A stretch of 64,000 bases of DNA, taken from positions 62,001 to 126,000 of the forward strand of contig NZ_BOMI01000021.1 of NCBI RefSeq assembly GCF_016862115.1, written 5' to 3'. The notes under the pieces were generated by a model, which worked only from the letters and a program-made list of their open reading frames with translations, was not told the origin of the DNA and searched no databases. Positions 27,201 to 34,791 of this stretch are shown piece after piece. Position numbers and translations under genes: made by a program. Position 1 is the first letter of the stretch; each line of letters opens with the position of its first letter. This stretch comes from Paractinoplanes deccanensis. GTDB taxonomy: Bacteria > Actinomycetota > Actinomycetes > Mycobacteriales > Micromonosporaceae.

Positions 27201-27845
27201 CGGGGCGCCGACCTGGGCCACGCTGTCGGCGAGCGCGGCGTGCACCTTGCCGTCCAGCCACACCTTGGTGATGCCGTGCGCGAAGGGGGCGGGTTGCTGC
27301 TTGGCGGCGCCGGCCGAGGGTGAGGTGCCGGTCAGCGAGTCCCAGAAGTCGCGGTCCCGTTCGGCGCTCACCACGCGGGCCTGGATGCTCGGCAGGGCGC
27401 GCACCTCGGTGCCGCCCTCGGGCAGCGAGCCGGCGCGGCGGCCGGCCGCGGCGCTCTGGTAGCCGAGGATGAGCGGCAGCCGGCCGGCCGCGGCGTCGGC
27501 GTAGCCCTCGCGCAGCAGGTAGGTGACGTTGAACAGCCGCTTGTCGAGCAGGCCGCTGCCCACGTACGGCATGGCGCTGTCCGGATAGACGTACGTGTCG
27601 GGGCCGATGGTGGTGATGTGGGCCCCGACCTGCTCGCCGTCCGGCCCCTGCACGGTGGTGACGCCGGGCCGGACGGTCACCCGGTCACCGGTGATCAGGG
27701 TGATCGTCGTGCCGGCGGCGGACGTCGCGGGGCTGGTGGGGGTGGCGGCCGGTTGGGCGGTGGCGGGCGCCGGCGGGGTCACTGCCAGCGCGGTCACGGC
27801 CGCGACGATGAGCGGCACGGACCTGCCGATGGAGGAATGCGTCAA
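24207..27845 (-). CDS. Secreted subtilisin-like serine protease (S8) with PA-like domain
   Basis: 1212 residues. A signal peptide (about residues 1-30, hydrophobic SVPLIVAAVTALAV) is followed by a propeptide. The catalytic triad is visible: Asp in VAVLDTGID (near 231), His in GHGTHVAS (near 267) and Ser in GTSMATPHVAG (near 437), with oxyanion Asn in VIAAGNAG. Further on are a PA-like segment (AAAEKAGAAMLAIVNDE, near 815-850) and beta-rich domains. Large Actinobacterial S8 proteins of this build are extracellular. No link to the neighbouring clusters is visible. The start at 27845 begins a convincing signal peptide. Confidence 0.95.
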   Translation of the reverse strand: MTHSSIGRSVPLIVAAVTALAVTPPAPATAQPAATPTSPATSAAGTTITLITGDRVTVRPGVTTVQGPDGEQVGAHITTIGPDTYVYPDSAMPYVGSGLLDKRLFNVTYLLREGYADAAAGRLPLILGYQSAAAGRRAGSLPEGGTEVRALPSIQARVVSAERDRDFWDSLTGTSPSAGAAKQQPAPFAHGITKVWLDGKVHAALADSVAQVGAPSVWAGGNTGEGVDVAVLDTGIDAEHPDLSGQVESSASFVPGEDVTDGHGHGTHVASTIAGTGAGSDGKERGVAPGADLQIGKVLDNGGSGYDSWIVAGMEWAARDRKAKIVSMSLGGSPTDGTDPMSAAVNELSAETGALFVIAAGNAGPGDTTVGSPGAADAALTVGAVDADDHIAEFSSRGPRLVDQALKPEITAPGVGILAARSQFAGEGAGLYQTMSGTSMATPHVAGAAALLAAEHTGWTGPQLKDALVSTAEQTPGIGPYDGGSGRVDIAAATQATVFATATAYLGIHPLDEEPSGPVEKQITYTNTGSAPVGLDLKVDGPALLKLSAARVTVPAAGTATVTVTADLSGAAKGRFTGNVVAVAGGTRVADTVVGVSTEDPLRHLVIEPTGRNGEPMPGEINLIREGDPAGSYYTFATLDGRPIDVLVPEGRYSVWMWGQVEGSHGPSSRGMALVSEPTVTVDENMTVPLKAAATREVKAITPKASADAEVRLDYHRELGGTASATDSYILGRSYDSVWVTPGLKARDGKMSVTARWRKIEPVLSLGDSYDDLLVLPGSTPPAEGTRQIEAVFAGTGTAAELAAVTVKDKIAVVRRADLDDQVAAAEKAGAAMLAIVNDEPGRYYDATSRTKLAVVSLTKDGGDRLIEQLGKGRVSLRVVSDPTTDYLYDLVRYWTGGVPKSVTYRPSERELARVDVDFQSTSGREISEKRFDSTPDMPTKAGSTLLMRSERFRTDWVTAQDGVRWSTDMDDRYSFQLGGSTTYRAGSRTRETWLGAIQRPRINDAVTLPQRDGDRIVAEIPGWGDSGANHAGVAFPQGGEMTATLAQGTKVIERNTYNWIDTNSGLSPQRLPYSLVTTTQRDAAAYPYSTKTRTAWTFTSDAKTARLPLIQLDYEVDTDITHRASRTAAITVVPSHLPGAPSTKTIRSATLDVSYDDGVTWVTQRLRRTGDGWTTTLRAPRNAQHVTLRTGAEDRYGNSVEQTITRAFGLK

Positions 27846-27893
27846 CGGAGCACCTCGACTCGATCAGAGGCTTGAAGTGCTGATGACGCTACG

Positions 27894-27919
27894 ACAACCT
27901 TGATCGATATCTCGGTTGT
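27894..27919. promoter_or_regulatory. Inverted repeat in divergent region upstream of protease
   Basis: ACAACC (27894-27899) and GGTTGT (27914-27919) flank a 14-base AT-richer centre in the 213-bp region between the protease (leftward) and the membrane protein (rightward). The region is clearly less GC-rich than its surroundings, as expected for promoters. The repeat is a weak operator candidate. Confidence 0.35.
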
Positions 27920-27979
27920 GGATCTTGTCCGTTAACCGCATCAAAATCGAATACGTAGCTCCCGGAAACATGTGCCGAA

Positions 27980-28023
27980 GAGCAAGCCAGGAGAAGTTCC
28001 CCGGCCGCGACGGTCCGTAGCGT
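27980..28023 (+). promoter_or_regulatory. Shared promoter element, copy A (GAGCAA-N5-GAGAAG)
   Basis: GAGCAA (27980-27985) and GAGAAG (27991-27996) are 11-bp-spaced direct repeats, followed after 21 bases by TAGCGT (28018-28023) as -10. The GAGAAG ends 62 bases before the ATG at 28059. The same arrangement occurs at 29767, 30773, 36188 and, inverted, 60757. Confidence 0.55.
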
Positions 28024-28058
28024 CGTGCCCAGCCGTCATGCCCGGAAGGGGTTTCGCC

Positions 28059-28634
28059 ATGTCCAGCCGCGGTTTTCTCGACTTCCGGTCGCTCGGCGAG
28101 ACCCATCACCGCGCCGCCCTGAACGTCTTCATGGTGATCGTGCTGGCGCACTGGGCCGAGCACATCGTGCAGGCCGTGCAGATCTGGGGGATGGGCTACG
28201 CGCGCCCGCAGGCGCGTGGCGTCCTCGGGATGCCGTTCCCGTGGCTGGTCTCCTCGGAGTGGCTGCACTACGGCTACGCGCTGGTCATGGTGGCCGGGCT
28301 GTGGTTGCTGCGCGGCGGCTTCACCGGCACGGCGCGCCGCTTCTGGATGCTCGCCTTCGGCATCCAGGTGTGGCACCACTTCGAACACCTGCTGCTGCTG
28401 ATCCAGGCGCAGACCGGCCGCCCGTTCTTCGGCCAGGCGGTGCCCACCAGCATCCTGCAGCTCGTCCTGCCCAGGGTCGAGCTGCACCTGTTCTACAACA
28501 CCGTGGTCTTCGTGCCGATGGTCATCGCGGTCTATCTGCACCTGCGGCCCAGCGAGGCCGAGGCGCGCCGCATGCGATGCAGCTGCCGGCCGTCCCTGGC
28601 GGCGCCGCTGCCGGCCCCGGCACCGGCCCGCTGA
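28059..28634 (+). CDS. His-rich four-helix membrane protein
   Basis: 191 residues with about four membrane segments. Each carries histidines at or near the membrane: AHWAEHIVQ, SSEWLHYGYA, WHHFEHLLLL and VELHLFYN, a pattern that could bind metal or haem. I do not recognise the family. I chose the ATG at 28059 because GGAAGGGG lies 9 bases upstream; earlier in-frame ATGs at 27972 and 28038 lack a ribosome-binding site. It carries the shared promoter element and may be the left-most member of the enediyne cluster. A second small membrane protein follows 6 bases later. Confidence 0.75.
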   Translation: MSSRGFLDFRSLGETHHRAALNVFMVIVLAHWAEHIVQAVQIWGMGYARPQARGVLGMPFPWLVSSEWLHYGYALVMVAGLWLLRGGFTGTARRFWMLAFGIQVWHHFEHLLLLIQAQTGRPFFGQAVPTSILQLVLPRVELHLFYNTVVFVPMVIAVYLHLRPSEAEARRMRCSCRPSLAAPLPAPAPAR

Positions 28635-28640
28635 GCCGGC

Positions 28641-28850
28641 ATGCCGCGCGCGGCCTTCGGCCTGGCGATGGCGCACCAGCACGCCGGCCCGAGCCCGGCG
28701 GACGCGCTGCTGCTGGCCGTGGGCGCGATCCTGGCCGTCGTGCTGCTCACCCTGATCTTCCGGCGCCCCCGCGTCCGCGCCCGCGCCGACGGCCGATGGC
28801 GCCTGCCCCCGGCGGACCGTCACCCACCCGAGGGCGACCAGGGAGAGTGA
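28641..28850 (+). CDS. Small single-TM protein
   Basis: 69 residues with one membrane helix (ALLLAVGAILAVVLLTLIF), a His-containing N-terminus (MAHQHAG) and a basic, Pro-rich tail. It starts 6 bases after the previous stop, so it is probably co-transcribed with the His-rich membrane protein. The internal ATG at 28668 is an alternative start. Function unknown. Confidence 0.55.
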   Translation: MPRAAFGLAMAHQHAGPSPADALLLAVGAILAVVLLTLIFRRPRVRARADGRWRLPPADRHPPEGDQGE

Positions 28851-28873
28851 GCCCCGCGCGAGGGCCCGGGCTC
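28849..28873. terminator. Weak hairpin between convergent genes
   Basis: GAGCCC (28849-28854) can pair with GGGCTC (28868-28873), with a further GC-rich inner region. It lies exactly between convergent stops, so termination is plausible, but the stem is short. Confidence 0.35.
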
Positions 28874-29303
28874 AGCCGAGCCGCGGCCGGGGTGCGCGCA
28901 GCACGGCGGCGGGGCCGGTGCGCCATCCGGCGCTGGGCCACATCAGGCACTCGTCGGACAGTTCCAGCAGGACCAGTGTGGGGCCGTCCGGCAGGGCGCA
29001 GCTGACGCCCGCCCCGGGCGCGGCGGGGCCGAGGAATACAGCGCCGTGCGCCTCCAGCACCGCCCGGACCGCGCCGATCTCGTCGACCAGGACTACCACG
29101 TCGGCGCCCGGGTCGGGTGCGGCGACGGGCGCGCTGTGGTCGAGCGTCCAGTCGAGCACGAGCGTCACGTCACCCGCCTCGTAGCTGACCGACTTCGCGT
29201 CCTCGGCGGTGGCCCGCAGCCGCAGCGACTCGGCGAGGAATCGCCGGCACGCCTGCACGTCCCCGCGTGCGGCGTGCAGGCGCATGGTGCGTTGATGTGC
29301 CAT
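28872..29303 (-). CDS. VOC-family (glyoxalase/bleomycin-resistance fold) protein
   Basis: 143 residues, one VOC domain: RLHAARGDVQACRRFLAESL, SYEAGDVTLVLD, and a late ALPDGPTLVLLELSDECLMWPSAG. The final SDECLMWPS matches the LTWPS-type tail of the VOC proteins in the enediyne cluster, suggesting common ancestry. It lies convergent to the small membrane protein. It may be outside the cluster proper. Metal ligands are not obvious. Confidence 0.75.
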   Translation of the reverse strand: MAHQRTMRLHAARGDVQACRRFLAESLRLRATAEDAKSVSYEAGDVTLVLDWTLDHSAPVAAPDPGADVVVLVDEIGAVRAVLEAHGAVFLGPAAPGAGVSCALPDGPTLVLLELSDECLMWPSAGWRTGPAAVLRAPRPRLG

Positions 29304-29355
29304 GCCAGGATTGTCGGCATCGGCGACCGTTGATCGCTACTTCCCGCTTGCTCGG

Positions 29356-29703
29356 CTATCCGGCGGGGCGGTCGCGTTTCGGGAGCTTGCTGACCACCGA
29401 CTCGTAGGAGGCGTCCAGCGCCTCCCGCAGCTCGTCGTCGGGGATGGCGCCGTCGAGGCGCATGGTGTTCCAGCCGTAGCGCCCGATGTACGCCGTCACC
29501 GTGACGTCGTCCGGGTAGCGCTTCAGCCACTCGTCGGCGGCGTCGCGGTCCTTGCCGCACTTGAGGCCGACCGAGTTTCCCGCGGAGCCGAGGAAGGCGA
29601 AGATCTTCGTGCCCACCTTGGCCACGACGTCGCCCTCCCACGGCTCGTCCTGCCAGGCCCCCGGCTTGGCCAGGCTGTAGGCGAGCATCTCTTCCCGGTT
29701 CAT
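29356..29703 (-). CDS. MmcQ/YjbR family protein
   Basis: 115 residues of the MmcQ/YjbR fold: an early WQDEPWEGDVVAKVGTK, then CGKDRDAADEWLKRYP and YGWNTMRLDGAIPDDEL, as in this small DNA-binding-like family of unknown function. Divergent from the VOC operon. Probably a general genome gene at the cluster border. Confidence 0.85.
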   Translation of the reverse strand: MNREEMLAYSLAKPGAWQDEPWEGDVVAKVGTKIFAFLGSAGNSVGLKCGKDRDAADEWLKRYPDDVTVTAYIGRYGWNTMRLDGAIPDDELREALDASYESVVSKLPKRDRPAG

Positions 29704-29766
29704 GGCTCAGTCGTACGCCCTGCCGGTGGCCCGCGCAAGCACCGTGCCCACCGCCGGGGGTGGAAA

Positions 29767-29809
29767 GAGCAACGAGCGAGAAGGCGTGGCCCGTGAACCG
29801 GCCGAGCAT
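29767..29809 (+). promoter_or_regulatory. Shared promoter element, copy B
   Basis: GAGCAA (29767-29772), five bases, GAGAAG (29778-29783), then 20 bases to GAGCAT (29804-29809) as a -10-like box. The GAGAAG ends 60 bases before the ATG at 29844. It shares 19 of 22 bases with copy C (29767-29788 versus 30773-30794). Confidence 0.6.
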
Positions 29810-29843
29810 GGCGGGTACGCGGCCGAATGCCCTGGAGGTAACG

Positions 29844-30809
29844 ATGCTGACCGGTGCCCCGATCGTCTCGCTCGTGATGTACGCGTCCGACGTGGCCGCG
29901 TCCGCGGAGTTCTACCACCAACGTCTGGGCCTGCCCTCGTTGCCCGCCGCGCCCGGCGAGGCGCGGGCCGGCGCGGGCGGACTGGACCTGTGGCTGCGCC
30001 CGGCGGACCGGCACGGCGTGCGGCTCTTCGGGCGCCGCGACGACTCCTCGGACGTGGTCTTCCTGGTGGAGGATCTGGAGGCGACCCGGTCGGCGCTGGA
30101 GGGGCGGGGCGTCCGGTTCGAGCGGCGGCGCAGCTACGAGGTCGGCCTGGTGACCGACTTCTACGACCCGAGCGGGCACCGGCTCATGCTCTACCAGCCG
30201 TCGCCGACCGCGCTGACCTGGCCGAGCGCGCCGAAGCTGCGGGCGATCTGGCGGGCGTACGGGCGCGGCGGCGCGGACGTGATCGGCCCCTCCGCCGGCC
30301 CGGCCGAGGGCCCGCCCGAGCGAACCGGGCTGTCCGGCAGCCCGCTGTCGTACCTGTTCATGTTCGAGAACGACCAGACCGCCGCGCTCGGCTTCTACCG
30401 CGACCGGCTCGGTCTCGAGCTGCTGGAGCGGGTGCACTGCTGCAACCAGGACTGCGACTCCGAGATCGAGGGGATCGGCAAGTACGACGGCGGCGACGTG
30501 CTGCTCGCCACCCACCACATGCACGAGAAGTCGATGGTCGTCGACGACCTCGGCCGGCCGTACTCGCCGCGCGAGTTCACCCCGGCGCACGGCCAGGGCA
30601 TCGCGCCGGTGTTCCTGGTCGGCGACGTCGCCGCGACGGCCGAGCGGCTCGCCGGCCGCGGCGTGCCCTTCCCGGACGAGCCGGAGACCGTTCCCGAGGG
30701 CACCCTGGCTCGCTTCGAGGACCCGTTCGGTCACCCGTTCCTTCTGCTCGAGCGGGCGCCGGCGGCGCAACGGAGCAAACCGCGAGAAGGCGTGAACGCC
30801 GCGCGTTGA
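29844..30809 (+). CDS. Two-domain VOC protein, first gene of enediyne accessory operon
   Basis: 321 residues, two VOC domains (about 1-130 and 165-310). The first ends in LTWPSAPKLRAI; the second has IGKYDGGDVLLATHHMHE, the KYDxGG core shared with the proteins at 33811 and 63280, and a Cys-rich HCCNQDC segment. I chose the ATG at 29844 because GGAGGT lies just upstream; an in-frame earlier start at 29760 would be inside the promoter element. VOC proteins in antibiotic clusters either bind the drug (bleomycin-type; TnmS in the tiancimycin enediyne) or act on intermediates. Confidence 0.88.
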   Translation: MLTGAPIVSLVMYASDVAASAEFYHQRLGLPSLPAAPGEARAGAGGLDLWLRPADRHGVRLFGRRDDSSDVVFLVEDLEATRSALEGRGVRFERRRSYEVGLVTDFYDPSGHRLMLYQPSPTALTWPSAPKLRAIWRAYGRGGADVIGPSAGPAEGPPERTGLSGSPLSYLFMFENDQTAALGFYRDRLGLELLERVHCCNQDCDSEIEGIGKYDGGDVLLATHHMHEKSMVVDDLGRPYSPREFTPAHGQGIAPVFLVGDVAATAERLAGRGVPFPDEPETVPEGTLARFEDPFGHPFLLLERAPAAQRSKPREGVNAAR

Positions 30810-30815
30810 AACAAT
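30773..30815 (+). promoter_or_regulatory. Shared promoter element, copy C
   Basis: GAGCAA (30773-30778), N5, GAGAAG (30784-30789), then 20 bases to AACAAT (30810-30815). It lies inside the 3' end of the VOC gene, 69 bases before the ATG at 30859. It is followed by an unusually AT-rich stretch with the palindrome ACGAATTCGT at 30824-30833, so an internal promoter for the rest of the operon is likely. Confidence 0.55.
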
Positions 30816-30858
30816 TTCTCAAGACGAATTCGTGAGATCCCGCGAGGGGAGACCGATC

Positions 30859-31863
30859 ATGCCCGTCAACGTCTACCGCAACGAATCCCTGGTCCAGATG
30901 GAGACCTACGAGGCCGACCCGGCGCACGTCGACGAGCTCGTCGAGCAGGTGCGCGCCAAGTGGTCGTTGCTGCGCGAGCACGGCTACGCCGGCGACTACC
31001 CGATCGAGGTGCTCCGCGGCAACCGCAACGGCGGCGACGTGAAGGTCGTCGAGGTGTTCCGGTGGAAGTCGGTGCAGGACCGGATCAACGCGCAGACCGA
31101 TCCCGACTACATCGCGCAGGCCGGCCGGATCTCGTCGCTGACCAGCACCGAGGGTCCGAAGGAGACGTACACCCAGGCGGTGCGCGGCTTCAACCACAAC
31201 TTCCCGTCGATCGGCGGCGTGGAACTGCTCAAGGGTGTCTGCTCCTGCCTGCTGACCATCGACGGCGTGGTCAAGGACTACCAGATGAGCGTGAAGAACG
31301 GCATCGTGCTCATGCACCGCAGTCCGCGCATGGACCTCGACGGCGACGGCCGCAACGAGATGTACCTGAAGATCCTGATGCACGGCGGCGAGATCATCCA
31401 GGCCGCGCTCGGCCCGATCCGGGTGGAGCAGAACTTCAACCGCCCCAACGACGGCATCGTGAAGGCCAACAGCTCCGGCGGGTCGGACTTCCCGGGCACC
31501 GCGATCTGGCGGGTCTCCTGGAAGATCCACACCCCGATGGGTCCCGTCCTGACCGACCCGGACCAGCCGCTGATCTTCGGCCCGGCGACCGTCAACCACT
31601 ACCCGCCGGTGGGCACGCACTTCCACTCGCCGACCGGGCCGGTGGCCCTGGTGCACGAGGAGACCGGGGCGCGGGTCGGCACGCTCACCCCGGGCGAGCT
31701 GACCGCGTTCGACATCGTCGTGACGAAGGACGACGAGATCTTCGCCGACGTGCTCAACACCCCGCCCGCCGACATCTTCGAGGTGATGGAGGAGTGGCGG
31801 GCCCGGATGAACGGCTCCGAGGTGGCGCCGGTGGTGGCGGGAGCAACCGACGGAGTGATGTGA
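30859..31863 (+). CDS. Protein of unknown function, possible dimeric alpha/beta-barrel N-domain
   Basis: 334 residues, soluble. The first 100 residues look like a ferredoxin-fold/ABM-like domain (an early VQMETYEADPAHVDELVE, then VVEVFRWKSVQDRINA). The remainder is beta-rich with DGDGRNEMYLKILMHGG and HYPPVGTHFHSPTGP. I do not recognise the family. GAGGGGAGA precedes the ATG. Its stop overlaps the flavoenzyme start. By position it belongs to the enediyne accessory pathway, and the conserved His-rich GTHFHS segment suggests a metal site (inference). Confidence 0.8.
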   Translation: MPVNVYRNESLVQMETYEADPAHVDELVEQVRAKWSLLREHGYAGDYPIEVLRGNRNGGDVKVVEVFRWKSVQDRINAQTDPDYIAQAGRISSLTSTEGPKETYTQAVRGFNHNFPSIGGVELLKGVCSCLLTIDGVVKDYQMSVKNGIVLMHRSPRMDLDGDGRNEMYLKILMHGGEIIQAALGPIRVEQNFNRPNDGIVKANSSGGSDFPGTAIWRVSWKIHTPMGPVLTDPDQPLIFGPATVNHYPPVGTHFHSPTGPVALVHEETGARVGTLTPGELTAFDIVVTKDDEIFADVLNTPPADIFEVMEEWRARMNGSEVAPVVAGATDGVM

Positions 31864-33026
31864 CGGTCGCGCCCGGCGAGGGGCCGCCGCCGACGTCCTG
31901 GCTGGCGGCCTCCGAGCCGGACCCGTTCCCGCCGCTCGACCGGCTGCCGGCCGGCGCGGACGTGACGGTGATCGGCGGCGGCCTGATGGGCGTGTCGGTC
32001 GCCTATTGGCTGGCCCGCGGCGGCGGCTCGGTGCTGCTGCTGGAGGCCCTGCGGCCGGGGTGGGGCGCGAGCGGCCGCAACGCCGGGATCTTCCTGGCCG
32101 GCCTGCATCCGATGGAGGACGACACGGTGCTGCGCAAGGTGCTCAGCGACGAGGGCGTCGACGCCGGCTACCGGCGCACGGGCCACCTGGCGCTCGCCGC
32201 CTCCACCGAGGTGTGGGAGCAGGTCCGCGCCGAGGCGGCGCGGCGGCCGGCCGGCGCCACGCCGCTGCACGCGCTCGACCGGGACGCCTGCGCCGCGTTG
32301 CTGGGCAGGCCCCTCGCGCCGCGTTTCACCGGCGGCCGGTGGGCGCCGGACGGGCATGTCGTGCAGCCGGCGCGGCTCGTGCACGGGCTGGCCGCCGCGG
32401 CCCGGCGGCACGGCGCCCGGATCGCCACCCGCACCCGGGCGCTTCGCGTGGTGGCCGGCCGGCGCGCGGGGCTGCGGGTGCGCACGGATCGCGGCACCGT
32501 CCACACCGGTCAGGTGGTCTACGCCTGCAACGCCGAGGTCACCCGGTTCTGCCCGGCGCTTGCGGGGTTCGTGCGGCCGGTGCGCGGACAGGTGCTCAAC
32601 ACGACCGTCCTGCCGCCGCTGTTCGAGCCCGGCATGGCCGTCGACTTCGGCAGCGTCTACTGGCGGCAGACCGGCGACGGGTCGATCGTCCTGGGTGGAT
32701 GCCGCTCGGTCTCCGCCGAGGACGCGGCCGTCCAGCGTGCCCTCGAAGCCTTCCTGCCCGGAGCCTTCCCCGGATTCCCGCGGTTCGGGGTGCGGCGCCG
32801 CTGGGCGGGCGTGATGGACCAGACCGCCGACGGCCGGCCGCTGGTCGGCGCCGTGCCGTGGGCGCACCGGCAGTGGGTGATCGCCGGGTTCGGCGGGCAC
32901 GGCCTGCCGCCCGGGCTCGCCGCCGGCCGGGCCCTCGCCGAGGCGGTGGAGAGCGGCCGCCGCACCGCGCCGGAGCCCGCCTTCGATCCCGCCCGCGCGC
33001 TTCCCGACCACGGAGGAAAACCATGA
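31860..33026 (+). CDS. FAD-dependent amine oxidase/dehydrogenase (DAO family)
   Basis: 388 residues. VTVIGGGLMGVSVAYWLARG is the GxGxxG FAD-binding fold, GASGRNAGIFLAG the DAO motif, and IAGFGGHGLPPGLAAG the C-terminal FAD motif, as in sarcosine oxidase-like enzymes. The GTG start overlaps the preceding stop. It would oxidise an amine or amino-acid-like group on a pathway intermediate; the substrate is unknown. GGAGG near its end serves the next gene. Confidence 0.88.
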   Translation: MTVAPGEGPPPTSWLAASEPDPFPPLDRLPAGADVTVIGGGLMGVSVAYWLARGGGSVLLLEALRPGWGASGRNAGIFLAGLHPMEDDTVLRKVLSDEGVDAGYRRTGHLALAASTEVWEQVRAEAARRPAGATPLHALDRDACAALLGRPLAPRFTGGRWAPDGHVVQPARLVHGLAAAARRHGARIATRTRALRVVAGRRAGLRVRTDRGTVHTGQVVYACNAEVTRFCPALAGFVRPVRGQVLNTTVLPPLFEPGMAVDFGSVYWRQTGDGSIVLGGCRSVSAEDAAVQRALEAFLPGAFPGFPRFGVRRRWAGVMDQTADGRPLVGAVPWAHRQWVIAGFGGHGLPPGLAAGRALAEAVESGRRTAPEPAFDPARALPDHGGKP

Positions 33027-33793
33027 GCGACGGCCTCTCCGACGCGCCCCTGATGTTCGTCTTCCTGGACGTCTCCTCGCTGCCCCGGCACCGCCGCCTC
33101 TACGAGCGGGTGCTCGGCTTCCGGGTGGTGGAGAACCAGTTCCATCCGCCGCACGAGCACCACGGCCTGGTCAAGTACGACACCGGCGGCACCATCCTGG
33201 CGGTCAACCTCTTCGCCGAGCGCAAGTTCCGGCGGCCGGACTCCGACGGCGTGACCCTCGTCTGCCGGGTCGCCGACTCCGGCCCGCTGGATCAGCTGGA
33301 CGACTACGGGCAGCGCACCGGCGACGCCTTCACCGACGTGGACGGCCATCACTACCTGCTCGGCGAGGGCCCGCGATCCGAGATCACCGAGGTCCGCCTC
33401 GCCGTGCCGGACCTGCCGGCCGCTGTCGCGTTCTACCGGGACGGCCTGGGCCTGCGGCCGGCGGAGGCCGGCGGCGACGCGGTGCGGTTCCACACCGGCT
33501 CCATCGGCCTGACGGTGTATCCCGCCGAGCGCGGCCCGGACGGCCGGCCGATCCGCCACAACGCCTGCCTGCTGGTCTTCTACACGGCCGACGTGATCGC
33601 CGCCGAGCGGGAGCTGCGCGCGCGTGGCGTGGCCTTCTCGTCGGCCGCCGGATTCAGCGACATCGGCGGCACCGCGCGCTTCCGTGACCCGTCGGGACAC
33701 ACGTACTGCCTCTATCAGCCGTCGGCGGAGAGTCTCACGTGGGGCAGCGCCGACAAGGTCATGGAGCTCATGACCAGCCGTACCCGCCACTGA
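33023..33793 (+). CDS. VOC-family protein (two VOC modules)
   Basis: 256 residues. LMFVFLDVSSLPRHRRLYER and GLVKYDTGGTILAVNL in the first module; VRLAVPDLPAAVAFYRDGLG and FRDPSGHTYCLYQPS in the second; tail SAESLTWGSADKVMEL. It is closely paralogous to the protein at 58994-59695 in length, order and motifs. GGAGG precedes the ATG, which overlaps the flavoenzyme stop. Candidate drug-binding resistance protein or tailoring enzyme. Confidence 0.87.
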   Translation: MSDGLSDAPLMFVFLDVSSLPRHRRLYERVLGFRVVENQFHPPHEHHGLVKYDTGGTILAVNLFAERKFRRPDSDGVTLVCRVADSGPLDQLDDYGQRTGDAFTDVDGHHYLLGEGPRSEITEVRLAVPDLPAAVAFYRDGLGLRPAEAGGDAVRFHTGSIGLTVYPAERGPDGRPIRHNACLLVFYTADVIAAERELRARGVAFSSAAGFSDIGGTARFRDPSGHTYCLYQPSAESLTWGSADKVMELMTSRTRH

Positions 33794-33810
33794 CCGCAAG
33801 GGAGCCCGCC

Positions 33811-34788
33811 ATGCCGACCGACGCCGCCACGCTCGCCGAGCGCCGCATCGTCTACCTCTTCCTCTACGTCCGTGACCTCGCCGCGTCGCGTGACTTCTTC
33901 GAGCGCGCCCTGCGCCTGCGCGTGCTCGAGGAGGACGACGCCTCCGTCAAGTACGACACCGGCGAGGTGATCCTCGCGATCAACCGGGCGGACGACTACG
34001 GCATCGTGCTCCCCGACGAGCACGACCACTCGACCGACATCGTCTTCCTGGTCGAGGACCTGGACGCCGCGCGCGCCGCGCTGGAGGAGCGGGGCGTGAC
34101 CTTCACCGAGACCCACCGGTACGAGATCGGCGCGATCACCGACTTCTACGACCTCGACGGGCACTGGTTCACCCTGTACGAGACCTCGGACGAGTCGCTC
34201 ACCTGGCCGAGCGGCGACCGGATCCAGGCGGTCCGCTCGCTCTATCGATCCAACGGCTCACCGGGCCTGGCCGGTCCGCACGGCGGCCCGGAGTTCAGCC
34301 TGCACGGCAAGCCGCTGATCTACCTGTTCCTGTTCGTGCGCGACGCCGACGAGGCGGCCGGCGTCTACGCCGACGGCCTGGCGATCCGCGACATCGAGGG
34401 CGGCCCGTGCAGCCGCGCCTCCACCGCCGACGAGGAGGGCGTGATCAAGTACGACACCGGCGGCTGCATGATCGCCACGCACTCGCTGGAGACGGTGCGC
34501 CCCGAGGAGGAGATCATCGATCATCCGTGCCCGCCGCGCACGGTGAACCCGCGCGAGATGGGCGGCAAGGCGGTGGTGTTCCACGCGCCCGACATCGAGG
34601 TGGCGGTCAAGGAGCTCGCCGAGCGCGGGATCCACTCGCCGGAGGGCGTCGTGCGCTCCTCGATCGGCGCCACGGTCAAGTACGCCGACCCGTCCGGGCA
34701 CGTCTTCTTCCTGTACGAGCCGTCCGAGGGCGCCCTGCGCTCGCCGAGCGGCGAGAAGCTGCGGACCATCCTGTCCCGGACGTACTGA
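33811..34788 (+). CDS. Two-domain VOC protein
   Basis: 325 residues. Domain 1: YLFLYVRDLAASRDFFER, VKYDTGEVILAIN, tail SDESLTWPSGDRIQAV. Domain 2: YLFLFVRDADEAAGVYAD, VIKYDTGGCMIATHSLE, tail SEGALRSPSGEKLRTI. It closely resembles the proteins at 29844 and 63280, so the operon carries duplicated members of one subfamily. It is followed 3 bases later by the BBE-type oxidase. Confidence 0.88.
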   Translation: MPTDAATLAERRIVYLFLYVRDLAASRDFFERALRLRVLEEDDASVKYDTGEVILAINRADDYGIVLPDEHDHSTDIVFLVEDLDAARAALEERGVTFTETHRYEIGAITDFYDLDGHWFTLYETSDESLTWPSGDRIQAVRSLYRSNGSPGLAGPHGGPEFSLHGKPLIYLFLFVRDADEAAGVYADGLAIRDIEGGPCSRASTADEEGVIKYDTGGCMIATHSLETVRPEEEIIDHPCPPRTVNPREMGGKAVVFHAPDIEVAVKELAERGIHSPEGVVRSSIGATVKYADPSGHVFFLYEPSEGALRSPSGEKLRTILSRTY

Positions 34789-34791
34789 GCC

